Assembly (NCBI RefSeq): GCF_900103825.1 | Contig: NZ_FNIF01000007.1 | Span: forward strand, 62,001-126,000 | Source: Paenibacillus sp. yr247 | GTDB lineage: Bacteria > Bacillota > Bacilli > Paenibacillales > NBRC-103111 | DNA length: 64,000 bases | Reading direction: 5' to 3' | In this document: in pieces, positions 22,997 through 31,124 of the stretch | Numbering within the stretch: the stretch's first letter is position 1 | Layout: the number at the start of each line of letters is the position of its first letter | The notes under the pieces: model-generated | Seen by the model: the letters and a program-made list of their open reading frames with translations, nothing else | Told to the model about the DNA's origin: nothing | Databases searched by the model: none | Program-made: the position numbers and the translations under genes

Positions 22997-25351
22997 TCAC
23001 TCCACTTCTGTCTCCAGCTCTTGGATACGTTTCTCCACGTAACGTGTATCTTTATGAGCGTGGTAGGTTTCTGCCTTCTCCACAATGACGGCCGTGTTAT
23101 ACTCTGGGATACCCGCATACTGCTCATAAACACCCTTTGGAATAAGGGAATTGCCTTCGGGCCAATGTACCTCGATATTGCCGGGTTTTACATCGGCATG
23201 CTTCACTCTGCCGTGCATGCTGCCGCAGCTGTTGTAGACGACGATCGCCTCGCCTTCCTTCAAAGAGAGAGCGGCAGCGTCGTCGTTATGGATAAGCACA
23301 TCATAGCGATCCGCTTTATTGAATGGATCGATGTCGCTATAGATCATCGAATTGAATTGCTTGCCACGGCGAGTCGTCACCGCGAAATGCCCTTCCGGCT
23401 TCCGCAGCTCCGGAAGCTCGATCGGCAGCAGCGCTCCGCGGCCATCCGGCGTCGGACAGACGCCGTCCTCGCACAGCCACGCGCCGCCGTACTGAAACAC
23501 ATCACCGCGCCCACGCAGGTGCTGAATGCCGTTGTAGCTTGGCGCGGCTAAAGCGATCTCCGCGCGAATGGCTTCAGCGCTGACGCAGCCAAGCTGCTCA
23601 GCGGCTTCCGGCTTTACGCGGCGGGCGAGATCGACGTAAATCGCCCACTCCGCGCGGGCTTCGCCGATCCGAGGACCGGCGATCTCGGGCGAGAAGTACA
23701 CCATCCGCTCCGTCGAGGTGGACGTGCCACCACCGGGCTGCTCGTAGCGCGTCATCGCGGGCAGCACCACCACGGCCTCCCGCGCGTCCAACAGCGTGGA
23801 GGTATTCAGGATGATGTCCTGGTGAACCCGGACATCGATGCTTGTAAGGGCTTCGCGCACGAATGCCGGGTCTGGCATCGTCTCGAGGAAGTTGCCGCCG
23901 GATGTGTAGAACAGCCGGAGCTTTCGCTCCTGCTCCTCAGGCAGGAGCGCGTTCTCGAGGGTGACACCGACGATGTCACCCTGCCAGCTCGGCAGCTCGA
24001 AGCCCCAGAGCTGCTCGATGCGGTTGCGGTCAGCGGCGCTGCTGATGTCGCCGCCGGGCAGGCTGAAGGGATCGGCGCCCATTTCGCCGGATCCCTGCAC
24101 GCCGCTGTGGCCGCGGATGGGCATCAGCCCACAGTGCTCGCGGCCGAGGAAGCCCCGCAGGAGGGCGAGATTCGCCACCTGCGAGATGTTGTCCGTGCCG
24201 AAGCGGTGTTGTGTGAGCCCCATGCTCCACACGAAGACCGCGCTTGAGGCACGCGCCAGCAGCTCCGCGAACTCGCGCATGCGTTCGCGGGTGAGGCCGG
24301 ACGACTGCTCCAGCGTCGTCCATTCCTGCTGCGCCACGTGGGCGCGCAGCTGCTCTAGCCCGTTCGTGTGCGCCTGCACGAACGCAAGGTCAATCGCGGA
24401 GCCAGGCTCGCGCTCCTCCATCTCGAACCAAACCTTCATGACGCCGTTCATGAAGGCAATGTCCCCGCCGATGTTCACTTGGTACACATCGTCGGCCAGC
24501 TTCGTCCCGAATAACGCCGATTCGGGAATCGAAGGAATCCAGTACTGCTCCATCGAAGGCTCGTAGTACGGATTAATGACAATGATCTTCGTCCCTTTGC
24601 GCTTGGCCGCGTACATATACTTCGTCGAGACCGGCTGATTATTCGCGGCCACACTGCCCCAGAACACAAGGACGTCAGTGCCGATCCAGTCCTTGTAATT
24701 GCACGTTGAAGCGCCCACGCCAACAGAGCGCTTGAGTGCCGTCTTCGACGGTGAGTGGCAGATGCGCGAGGCGTTGTCGATGTTATTCGTACCGAGCAAC
24801 CTCGTTACCTTTGCTGCCGCATAGTAGGACTCGTTCGTGATCCCCCGAGCCGTCAAGTAAAAAGCCATTTGCTTCGGATCGATCACTTTCATCTTCGCGG
24901 CGACCCAATCCAGCGCCTCGTCCCACGTGGCTCTGCTAAATTTCCGCTCCCCTTTGCGGCGAATGAGTGGATACGGAATACGCCCGAGCTGCCTTAGTTC
25001 GGTGCTGCTCAAGCGGCTCAGCTTGTCAATGTCCGCATGCAGCAGCTCCTCGCGAATTGCTGGCATCGTGTTTAATCTCAGCACATTCAGCCGCGTTGTA
25101 CAGAGATGAGGCCCCGCCAGCGTTTGATCATAGAGCCCTGACACCCCTAGCGCGCAGCCATCGCACACGCCTTGTGTCAGAATTCGATACGCATAGGGCA
25201 GATTATCCCGATTCTGCCAGGCGATTTTCGCCGTTTCCCGAATATGTTTCGGCTTAATTTTCCCGAGCCCGAACGGCACCTTGCTGACCCACAGCTTCGG
25301 ATCTGGTTTAGAAGGCAGCTTGATTGGCCCAGTATGTTTCGTTTTCCCCAT
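22997..25351 (-). CDS. FdhF/YdeP-family molybdopterin oxidoreductase
   Basis: A 784-residue molybdopterin-bis-guanine dinucleotide enzyme of the YdeP branch. Near the N-terminus are NRDNLPYAYRILTQGVCDGCALGV and LCTTRLNVLR segments typical of that group; only a CxxC pair is seen where formate dehydrogenases have a four-Cys iron-sulfur site. The central RGHSGVQGSGEMGADPF and the C-terminal cofactor-binding region follow. The start MGKTKHTGPIKLP has AAGGAG 9 bases upstream. The substrate is unproven; formate dehydrogenase is the usual label. It lies between DUF2294 and fdhD, as in the B. subtilis yrh region. Confidence 0.9.
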   Translation of the reverse strand: MGKTKHTGPIKLPSKPDPKLWVSKVPFGLGKIKPKHIRETAKIAWQNRDNLPYAYRILTQGVCDGCALGVSGLYDQTLAGPHLCTTRLNVLRLNTMPAIREELLHADIDKLSRLSSTELRQLGRIPYPLIRRKGERKFSRATWDEALDWVAAKMKVIDPKQMAFYLTARGITNESYYAAAKVTRLLGTNNIDNASRICHSPSKTALKRSVGVGASTCNYKDWIGTDVLVFWGSVAANNQPVSTKYMYAAKRKGTKIIVINPYYEPSMEQYWIPSIPESALFGTKLADDVYQVNIGGDIAFMNGVMKVWFEMEEREPGSAIDLAFVQAHTNGLEQLRAHVAQQEWTTLEQSSGLTRERMREFAELLARASSAVFVWSMGLTQHRFGTDNISQVANLALLRGFLGREHCGLMPIRGHSGVQGSGEMGADPFSLPGGDISSAADRNRIEQLWGFELPSWQGDIVGVTLENALLPEEQERKLRLFYTSGGNFLETMPDPAFVREALTSIDVRVHQDIILNTSTLLDAREAVVVLPAMTRYEQPGGGTSTSTERMVYFSPEIAGPRIGEARAEWAIYVDLARRVKPEAAEQLGCVSAEAIRAEIALAAPSYNGIQHLRGRGDVFQYGGAWLCEDGVCPTPDGRGALLPIELPELRKPEGHFAVTTRRGKQFNSMIYSDIDPFNKADRYDVLIHNDDAAALSLKEGEAIVVYNSCGSMHGRVKHADVKPGNIEVHWPEGNSLIPKGVYEQYAGIPEYNTAVIVEKAETYHAHKDTRYVEKRIQELETEVE

Positions 25352-25403
25352 CTTAAACAGCTCCTTCATGGGCAATGTTCTTCAATCTCTATCCCTTGCC
25401 CAG

Positions 25404-25481
25404 CAAACAAAAAACCACCGCAAAACAATCCCCAGACCTCCTCACATCAAAGGACGCCTCAAGTTATGTTTTACAGTGGTT
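25404..25481 (-). terminator. Long-stem attenuator in the molybdoenzyme leader
   Basis: AACCACTGTAAAACA (minus strand) pairs along all 15 positions, with two G-U wobbles, with TGTTTTGCGGTGGTT. The arms are 39 bases apart and the second is followed by TTTTTTG. It lies between the DUF2294 gene and the molybdoenzyme start. The large loop could hold a ligand- or protein-binding element; it does not match the Moco riboswitch as I know it. Confidence 0.7.
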
Positions 25482-25598
25482 AGTCTCCGGCAGGTTCGCT
25501 ACCAAGTGCCAAGCACCTTTACCTATGTATATGATCATATTTTTCATTCCAAACCGAATATCCCGTTTTTAGACTGAAACTTTCGAAGCTAACAACTC

Positions 25599-25958
25599 CT
25601 ACTTACAAAACTTCTTTTCCAAATCTTGATCAAAAACAAACACCGACATCCCCACGTCCTGCTCAATATCGATATCGACGAACAGCTGAACGAACTTCGC
25701 GCCAAGCAGTTCCTCCATCTCGACAGGGGGGTGGTCCTTATAAATTTCTTTGACCATTTCCGTACGAGCCGTACGGAGCATTTGTCTGCCATCGCCCGTC
25801 TTCGCCATAAACTTTTCCACTGGAGATAAGTTTCCTGACATTTCACAGATCGCCCAACATTTACAAAAGGTCGTCATTACGCGCTCCGGCCCCTTGCCCA
25901 TATGCTTTTTGCGATAAGCCTTCACTAGGTTACTAAATTCGGCCTCCATTCGATTCAT
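25599..25958 (-). CDS. DUF2294-family protein
   Basis: A 119-residue soluble protein with the DUF2294 pattern: a helical start (EFSNLVKAYRKKHMGKGPERV), LSPVEKFMAKTGDGRQMLRTAR in the middle and FVDIDIEQDVGMSVFVFD near the end. A homologue lies next to formate dehydrogenase in B. subtilis (YrhF). AGGTGG is 7 bases before the ATG. It precedes the molybdoenzyme and fdhD in the same direction, separated by about 250 bases with an attenuator. Its biochemical role is unknown. Confidence 0.85.
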   Translation of the reverse strand: MNRMEAEFSNLVKAYRKKHMGKGPERVMTTFCKCWAICEMSGNLSPVEKFMAKTGDGRQMLRTARTEMVKEIYKDHPPVEMEELLGAKFVQLFVDIDIEQDVGMSVFVFDQDLEKKFCK

Positions 25959-26112
25959 CGGCCAGCCACCTTTATGTTTTTACTGCTTCAATCATAGCAA
26001 GAAAGCGTATACCTGACAATCGAAACGATGGGCTCCTTTATGAAAAAAGAGCAGTCATAGCCGTCCGCTCTCACTTCCCTAAAACGCTGTAAATCCGCAT
26101 CTCCTTCGGTCC

Positions 26113-26226
26113 TCAATCATTATTCTCTTCATCCCATTTGCGGGAGTAAGCTTTCCTCGTTACCCAAAATGTTAAGCCCAATATGATGACAAGGGCAATA
26201 ACCCCTAAGATGATTGCACCAACCAT
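26113..26226 (-). CDS. Very small YtzI-like membrane protein (37 residues)
   Basis: A 37-codon frame: a single hydrophobic helix (MVGAIILGVIALVIILGL) followed by TFWVTRKAYSRKWDEEN. The helix plus T-x-K-A-Y-S motif resembles the small YtzI-type membrane proteins of Bacillales. AGGAGAG lies 11 bases upstream of the ATG. It is flanked by non-coding DNA on both sides. The frame is short, so chance cannot be excluded, but composition and motif favour a gene. Confidence 0.6.
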   Translation of the reverse strand: MVGAIILGVIALVIILGLTFWVTRKAYSRKWDEENND

Positions 26227-26287
26227 TACCTGACACTCTCCTCTTTGATATGCCGGAACTCAAATTCTTCTATTTGTAAATAACGAA

Positions 26288-26305
26288 ATATTTGATTTTT
26301 TGAAT
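26288..26305 (-). promoter_or_regulatory. ArsR-type operator copy 1
   Basis: Read on the minus strand this 18-mer is ATTCAAAAAATCAAATAT and matches the site in front of the SulP gene at 17 of 18 positions. It lies about 130 bases upstream of the ArsR-type gene and about 60 bases upstream of the small membrane protein gene on the other strand. Confidence 0.55.
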
Positions 26306-26392
26306 GTTTATACTATACTATAACTTAAAAGTATTTACACACGCAAAGGTCTTTTAATGTTTGCATCGGTGCTTCCCCATTTGTGATACTAT

Positions 26393-26416
26393 ATTCAATA
26401 TATTCAAATATTCGAA
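26393..26416 (+). promoter_or_regulatory. ArsR-type operator copy 2, near the regulator start
   Basis: Three ATTCAA/ATTCGA half sites recur at 9- and 8-base steps, and 26393-26411 is close to the SulP site with one extra base. It lies 18-40 bases before the regulator's ATG, as expected for autoregulation. Confidence 0.5.
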
Positions 26417-26433
26417 CTTTAAGGGAGAACGCT

Positions 26434-26760
26434 ATGATTCAAGAAATACAGCATTTTAAAGCCGATTTTTTCAAAGCGTTAGCACACCCATTGCGGATAC
26501 GAATCCTTGAGATTTTAATTGAGGGTAACAAAAACGTAAATGAGATACAAACGATATTGGGCAGCGAAGGTTCAGCCGTTTCACAGCAGTTAGCCGTATT
26601 GAGAAATAAAAACGTAGTTCGCGGGATTAAGGATGGAACCTCTGTGGTTTATTCTCTAACTGACCCTCTTATTAAGGACTTGCTTGTTGTTACCAAACAA
26701 ATTTTTGACAATCACCTGATTAATGCGATCTCCATGTTAGAAAATATAAAAAATCAGTAA
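26434..26760 (+). CDS. ArsR/SmtB-family transcriptional regulator
   Basis: A 108-residue winged-helix regulator. The core FFKALAHPLRIRILEILIEG, then GSEGSAVSQQLAVLRNKNVV (recognition helix) and a wing with DGTSVVYSLTDP are classical ArsR features. There are no cysteines in the region that binds metals in ArsR or CadC, so the signal is not obviously metal or persulfide. The ATG has GGGAG 6 bases upstream. A terminator separates it from the SulP gene, which carries a matching operator and is the probable target. Confidence 0.88.
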   Translation: MIQEIQHFKADFFKALAHPLRIRILEILIEGNKNVNEIQTILGSEGSAVSQQLAVLRNKNVVRGIKDGTSVVYSLTDPLIKDLLVVTKQIFDNHLINAISMLENIKNQ

Positions 26761-26769
26761 TTCACTTCG

Positions 26770-26813
26770 AAAAAGGAGTAAATCGGGTTGTTATTCTCGA
26801 TTTACTCCTTTTT
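26770..26813 (+). terminator. Terminator after the ArsR-type gene
   Basis: A perfect 16-bp stem (AAAAAGGAGTAAATCG and its complement) around a 12-base loop, ending in TTTTTG. Confidence 0.92.
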
Positions 26814-26820
26814 GTTTGTA

Positions 26821-26849
26821 TTGACACCTGACATTATTGGATTTATGAT
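26821..26849 (+). promoter_or_regulatory. Promoter of the SulP transporter gene
   Basis: TTGACA (26821-26826), a 17-base spacer and TATGAT (26844-26849) give 11 of 12 consensus bases. The transcription start should fall near 26856, just before the operator copy at 26859. Confidence 0.85.
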
Positions 26850-26858
26850 TTTATATAT

Positions 26859-26876
26859 ATTCAAATAATCAAATAT
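26859..26876 (+). promoter_or_regulatory. ArsR-type operator copy 3, on the SulP promoter
   Basis: ATTCAAATAATCAAATAT immediately downstream of the SulP -10, in a position where a bound repressor would block initiation. It is 17/18 identical to the copy at 26288 on the other strand. Confidence 0.62.
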
Positions 26877-26896
26877 TTATGGCGGTGAAGTTGGAT

Positions 26897-28573
26897 ATGA
26901 AGTTCTCTTTTAGCGGCAGATTTCAGGGCTACAGCAAGAAGTCTTTTCAGAAGGACTTAACATCAGGATTGATTGTTGGGATTGTTGCCATTCCACTCGG
27001 AATGGCTTTTGCAATTGCATCTGGCGTAAAGCCTGAATATGGCTTATACACAACGATCGTAGCTGGAATCCTCATCTCCTTATTTGGCGGGTCCAAATTT
27101 CAAATCGGTGGTCCAACTGGAGCGTTCGTACCCATTCTATTTGCTATTGTTATGCAATATGGATATGAGAACTTGCTTATTGCCGGTTTTATGGCTGGGG
27201 TCATTTTGTTATTACTGGGGATATTTAAATTAGGTGATGTCATCAAATTTATTCCGCGTCCTGTCACAATTGGTTTTACCACAGGGATTGCCGTTACCAT
27301 ATTTACAGGACAAATTGCCAATTTCCTTGGATTGCGGGATCTTCAAAAGCATCCAGATTTTCTTTCCAATATGAAGGAATTAGGTGTTCACCTTTCTACA
27401 ACCGCGATTTACAGCGTTTTAACTGCGACGATTTGTCTGGTATTAATCGTTCTATCACCAAGGCTGTTTCCTAAGATACCCGGTTCACTAGTGGGATTAT
27501 TGGTTTCTACTGTTGTTGCATCCCTTTTCTATCCCAACCATGTTGCAACCATTGGTTCTACCTACGGTGCAATTCCCAATAGCTTGCCTGGCCTACATTT
27601 TCCTGCATTTTCAATTGAACACATTGTCAATTTAATAAAACCCGCTTTTATCATCGCCATGTTAGGCGGTATTGAATCCTTACTTTCAGCCGTAGTAGCT
27701 GACGGAATGTCAGGAACCCGACATAACAGCAACCGCGAGTTGATAGGTCAAGGTATTGCCAATCTGATAACTCCGCTATTCGGAGGTATTCCTGCAACGG
27801 GGGCTATTGCCCGGACAGCAACAAACATTAAAAGCGGTGCGGTGTCTCCCTTCTCTGGCGTTATTCACGGCATTATCGTTCTGTTCGTCCTGTTCTTCTT
27901 TGCTCCTTATGCTTCCAACATTCCTCTTGCAAGTTTGGCCCCCATTTTAATGGTTGTGGCTTGGAATATGAGTGAACGTAAAGAGTTCGCTCACACATTA
28001 AAAACCAAATCAGCGGAGTCATTGGTTTTACTTGTCACCTTTGTTCTTACGGTTTTCATAGACTTAACAACGGCTGTTGAAGTTGGATTAGTCTTGTCTG
28101 GTATCATATTTGTGAAAAATATGAGCGGCCTTCTTAAAACTGCAATGGTTTTGACTAACCCTTCTTCCGACAAAAACGAGAAAGGTTCCGCACCTATGGT
28201 TAATGAGCAGCTTAACGCTTCTCAAATCAGTATTTTCACCGTTCAAGGAGCTTTATTTTTCGGGGCTGCCAATAAGTTTGAGAAAACTATTATGGACGAA
28301 ATCCAAAACGAACCCAAGGTACTCATATTGAAAATGGGCAGTGTTCCCTATATGGACATAACAGGAGAATCCCTTTTATCAAGTGTCATCAAGCACGTTA
28401 AAAAGCAGGGTGGCACTGTATTTATTTCGGAAATACAAGACCAACCACGCCAAATGCTTCAAAACACAAGATTAGATATCTTCATTGGCCAGGAGCATTT
28501 TTTTGAAAAAACAGGTGAAGCCGTTCGTTATGCTATAACCAAACTTAATCATTCTTCCTATCAAACCCCCTAG
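26897..28573 (+). CDS. SulP-family anion transporter with STAS domain
   Basis: A 558-residue membrane transporter of the SLC26/SulP family: about 12-14 helices beginning LTSGLIVGIVAIPLGMAFAI, the family signature near QIGGPTGAFVPI, and a C-terminal STAS domain (about 445-545) with the strand VLILKMGSVPYMDITG. Sulfate is the common substrate, but bicarbonate and other anions are also carried by the family. The ATG giving MKFSFSGR is preferred because GGTGAAG precedes it; another ATG six codons earlier has no such site. Expression is probably under the upstream ArsR-type regulator. Confidence 0.9.
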   Translation: MKFSFSGRFQGYSKKSFQKDLTSGLIVGIVAIPLGMAFAIASGVKPEYGLYTTIVAGILISLFGGSKFQIGGPTGAFVPILFAIVMQYGYENLLIAGFMAGVILLLLGIFKLGDVIKFIPRPVTIGFTTGIAVTIFTGQIANFLGLRDLQKHPDFLSNMKELGVHLSTTAIYSVLTATICLVLIVLSPRLFPKIPGSLVGLLVSTVVASLFYPNHVATIGSTYGAIPNSLPGLHFPAFSIEHIVNLIKPAFIIAMLGGIESLLSAVVADGMSGTRHNSNRELIGQGIANLITPLFGGIPATGAIARTATNIKSGAVSPFSGVIHGIIVLFVLFFFAPYASNIPLASLAPILMVVAWNMSERKEFAHTLKTKSAESLVLLVTFVLTVFIDLTTAVEVGLVLSGIIFVKNMSGLLKTAMVLTNPSSDKNEKGSAPMVNEQLNASQISIFTVQGALFFGAANKFEKTIMDEIQNEPKVLILKMGSVPYMDITGESLLSSVIKHVKKQGGTVFISEIQDQPRQMLQNTRLDIFIGQEHFFEKTGEAVRYAITKLNHSSYQTP

Positions 28574-28602
28574 CATTCTTTGGATGAACAAGGGGTTTTT
28601 TC
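28563..28602 (+). terminator. Terminator after the SulP gene
   Basis: AACCCC and GGGGTT with a T6 run, starting within the last codons of the transporter gene. Confidence 0.75.
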
Positions 28603-28760
28603 CAATAAAATACTTTAAGTGACGAAGACGACTTGCCCCTTCGATGAATAGGGACAATGGCATGGGAATAATACCAACAACTTCGATTACCTTCATGCAT
28701 AGTTATGCATGTTGAATCTTAGTTATATCAACAGAATATAGGAATCAGGTACTCTAAGAG

Positions 28761-28775
28761 ATGTAAACACATTCA
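28761..28775 (+). promoter_or_regulatory. Probable cre (CcpA) site before the sugar transporter operon
   Basis: ATGTAAACACATTCA fits the catabolite-responsive consensus WTGNAARCGNWWWCA at 14 of 15 positions (A replaces the central G). It lies 31 bases before the binding-protein gene, consistent with glucose repression of a carbohydrate operon. Confidence 0.5.
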
Positions 28776-28805
28776 TTTCAAAGTACTTGGGAGGTCACAT
28801 ATCAG

Positions 28806-30149
28806 ATGAAGAAATCATTCAAACAATGGGTCGGTGCAGGTTCGACAGTTGTCATTGCTGCAACTGTGGTTGCAGGATGCGGCACAACTAACACAACACC
28901 ACAACAAACAACGCAGCCAAGTGCTGCAGCAACCGCTAACGCGAAACCATTCGCAGGAAAAACGATCTCGTTAGTGACAGCCAATCATCCTTGGGCAGAT
29001 GCAATTAAGCCTTTGCTTCCTGACTTCGAGAAAGAAACGGGTATCAAGGTGAATGTCGAAAGCTTTTTCGAGGATCAACTAACCCAAAAGCTGACGGTAC
29101 AATTCACATCCGGTTCCGCAACACCAGATGTCTTCATGTATCGTCCCCTTCAAGAAGGGAAGCTTTTCTACAAAAATGGTTGGGTTCAACCTCTTGATGA
29201 TTACGCTCAAAAAGCGAAGGATTATGACTTCAACGATTTCTCAAAATCTTCAATCGGCTCAACAACGGTTGATGCAAAACTAGCGGGTATCCCGATTATT
29301 ACAGAACAAGAAATTTTGTACTACCGTAAAGACTTGCTGCAAAAGGCAGGCATTTCTGTACCGAAAACGTTAGATGAGCTTGCAGCGGCTGTTAAGAAAC
29401 TGCACGATCCGAAGAATGAAATGTACGGCTTTGTCGCTCGGGGCCAACGCTCACCTCTCGTAACGCAAGTATCTTCCTTCTTGTATTCCGAAGGTGCGGA
29501 CTTCACGACTAACGATAAAGCTAGCATCAATACACCGGAAGCAGTAAAAGCTTTTACCACTTACGGTACACTACTTAAAGATTATGCGCCTCCAGGTGTA
29601 TTGAATATGTCTTGGCCGCAAGCATTCGGTATCTTCGCTCAAGGGAAGGTCGCTTTCTTAACAGATGCGAACTCGCTCTACCAGAACGCGACGGACCCTG
29701 CTAAGTCCAAAATCTCCGATCAAGTTGGTTTTGCTGTATTCCCAGGGGGCAAATCAGGATCCAAACCTTATAGCATTACGTCTTGGGGTCTTGCTATGAA
29801 CGCCAAATCCGGCAATAAAGATGCGACTTGGGCGTTCATCCAATGGGCAACAAGCAAAGATGTAGTTCTAAAAACACAGCAAAAAGGTAATCCGGGTGCC
29901 CGTGTTTCGGTATGGGATAAACCGGAAGGCATAACAGGATTCCCTGCTGAGCTCGTTCCGATCATCAAGGAAAGTGCCAAAACAGGCGTTGACCACGACC
30001 GTCCAACCGTTATTAGTGTTGGCGAAGCTCGTGATGCTGTTGGTGAAATTGTTCAGAAGTTGATGACAGGCGAAAGCAATATCCAACCAGTGGCAGATAA
30101 AGCTAACCAAGCGCTGCAAACAATCATGGATAAAGATAAAACGAGATAA
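28806..30149 (+). CDS. Sugar ABC transporter substrate-binding lipoprotein
   Basis: A 447-residue extracellular binding protein of the family-1 (maltose-type) fold. The signal peptide ends in a lipobox (VVAGC), followed by a Thr/Gln/Ala linker. Typical stretches are VTANHPWADAIKPLLPDFEKETGI near the start and VGFAVFPGG and SWGLAMNAKS in the second lobe. GGGAGG precedes the ATG. It heads the cluster with two permeases, a YesM/YesN pair, an aldolase and galactonate dehydratase, so the ligand is probably a galactose-derived sugar, sugar acid or oligosaccharide. No ATPase gene is present; a shared MsmK/UgpC-type ATPase is usual. Confidence 0.92.
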   Translation: MKKSFKQWVGAGSTVVIAATVVAGCGTTNTTPQQTTQPSAAATANAKPFAGKTISLVTANHPWADAIKPLLPDFEKETGIKVNVESFFEDQLTQKLTVQFTSGSATPDVFMYRPLQEGKLFYKNGWVQPLDDYAQKAKDYDFNDFSKSSIGSTTVDAKLAGIPIITEQEILYYRKDLLQKAGISVPKTLDELAAAVKKLHDPKNEMYGFVARGQRSPLVTQVSSFLYSEGADFTTNDKASINTPEAVKAFTTYGTLLKDYAPPGVLNMSWPQAFGIFAQGKVAFLTDANSLYQNATDPAKSKISDQVGFAVFPGGKSGSKPYSITSWGLAMNAKSGNKDATWAFIQWATSKDVVLKTQQKGNPGARVSVWDKPEGITGFPAELVPIIKESAKTGVDHDRPTVISVGEARDAVGEIVQKLMTGESNIQPVADKANQALQTIMDKDKTR

Positions 30150-30166
30150 ATAAGTGTTGCAAGGGT

Positions 30167-30193
30167 GAAAAGGGTCATCTTATGGCCCTTTTC
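30167..30193 (+). terminator. Stem-loop between binding-protein and permease genes
   Basis: GAAAAGGG pairs with CCCTTTTC around an 11-base loop, followed by ATCTTTC. It is a weak terminator of the kind used to keep binding protein levels above permease levels. Confidence 0.55.
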
Positions 30194-30239
30194 ATCTTTC
30201 ATAAGGGAAATTACTTACATCAGGAAGGGTGAATGCAGC

Positions 30240-31124
30240 GTGCAATACAGTTGGTTTAACCGCAACTTAAAATGGATTTATACACTCCCAGCGGTCATCT
30301 TCGTAATGCTCATGATGCTGTTTCCTATCATCTACACCGTTCGGATCAGCTTCTACGAGTGGAGCATGTCCGCGACAACGCCGCCCCTGTGGGTAGGATT
30401 GTCTAATTATATAGCCTTATTCAAAGATCCTCGCTTCTGGCATGCTGCGGGTTCTACTTTTTATTTCACATTCTTAGCTCTTGCCCTTGAAGTTATCCTT
30501 GGCATCGCCATTGCCTTGCTGCTTTCCAGAGAGTTCCGAGGAAAAAATCTGGTGAAAACGGTATTCTTGCTTCCGATGGTAGCAACACCAGTAGCCATGG
30601 GCTTGGTATGGATGCTGATCTATGAGCCGACCATAGGAGTCGCCAATATGATGCTCAAATCGATGGGCTTGCAGCCGCTGCTGTGGTTAGCCTCACCTAA
30701 TCAGGTCATTCCATCGTTAGTCATCGTAGACGTCTGGGAATGGACGCCGATGATTGCGCTCATTATTATGGCAGGATTAGCAACACTCCCTTCAGACCCC
30801 TATGAGGCTGCGGATGTTGATGGTGCAAGTACTTGGAGAAAGTTTGCTTCGATTACACTTCCGCTGTTAAGACCTACCATTATTGTAGCAGCCATGCTGC
30901 GATTAATCGATGTATTGAAGACATTCGACATCATCTATGCGACTACGCAAGGTGGACCGAACTTCGCTTCTGAGACGCTTAATCTATATGGTTATGTGCT
31001 TGGCTTCCAGTACTTTAAACTGGGTATGGCTTCATCGCTGCTTGTTATTTTCTTCGCTCTTGTAATGGGACTAACCTTATTCATGATTTGGATGCGTAAA
31101 CGATTGGAGGGAGCCACGTCATGA
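30240..31124 (+). CDS. Sugar ABC transporter permease (MalF/UgpA type)
   Basis: A 294-residue permease with six helices and the EAA loop YEAADVDGASTWRKFASITLPLL that contacts the ATPase. The GTG at 30240 (QYSWFNRNLKW follows) is chosen because AAGGGTGA lies 7 bases upstream; the frame is open for 25 more codons but those overlap the intercistronic stem-loop. Its stop overlaps the next permease start by 4 bases. It works with the preceding binding protein. Confidence 0.92.
   Translation: MQYSWFNRNLKWIYTLPAVIFVMLMMLFPIIYTVRISFYEWSMSATTPPLWVGLSNYIALFKDPRFWHAAGSTFYFTFLALALEVILGIAIALLLSREFRGKNLVKTVFLLPMVATPVAMGLVWMLIYEPTIGVANMMLKSMGLQPLLWLASPNQVIPSLVIVDVWEWTPMIALIIMAGLATLPSDPYEAADVDGASTWRKFASITLPLLRPTIIVAAMLRLIDVLKTFDIIYATTQGGPNFASETLNLYGYVLGFQYFKLGMASSLLVIFFALVMGLTLFMIWMRKRLEGATS

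Noticed and set aside
23822-24566. Overlapping plus-strand frames of 141 and 201 codons
   Set aside because: Both are antisense to the FdhF/YdeP gene in a GC-rich section; no ribosome sites or recognisable domains.
25376-25598. Moco riboswitch ahead of the molybdoenzyme
   Set aside because: I looked for the known Moco aptamer landmarks and did not find them; only a long T-tailed stem is supported.
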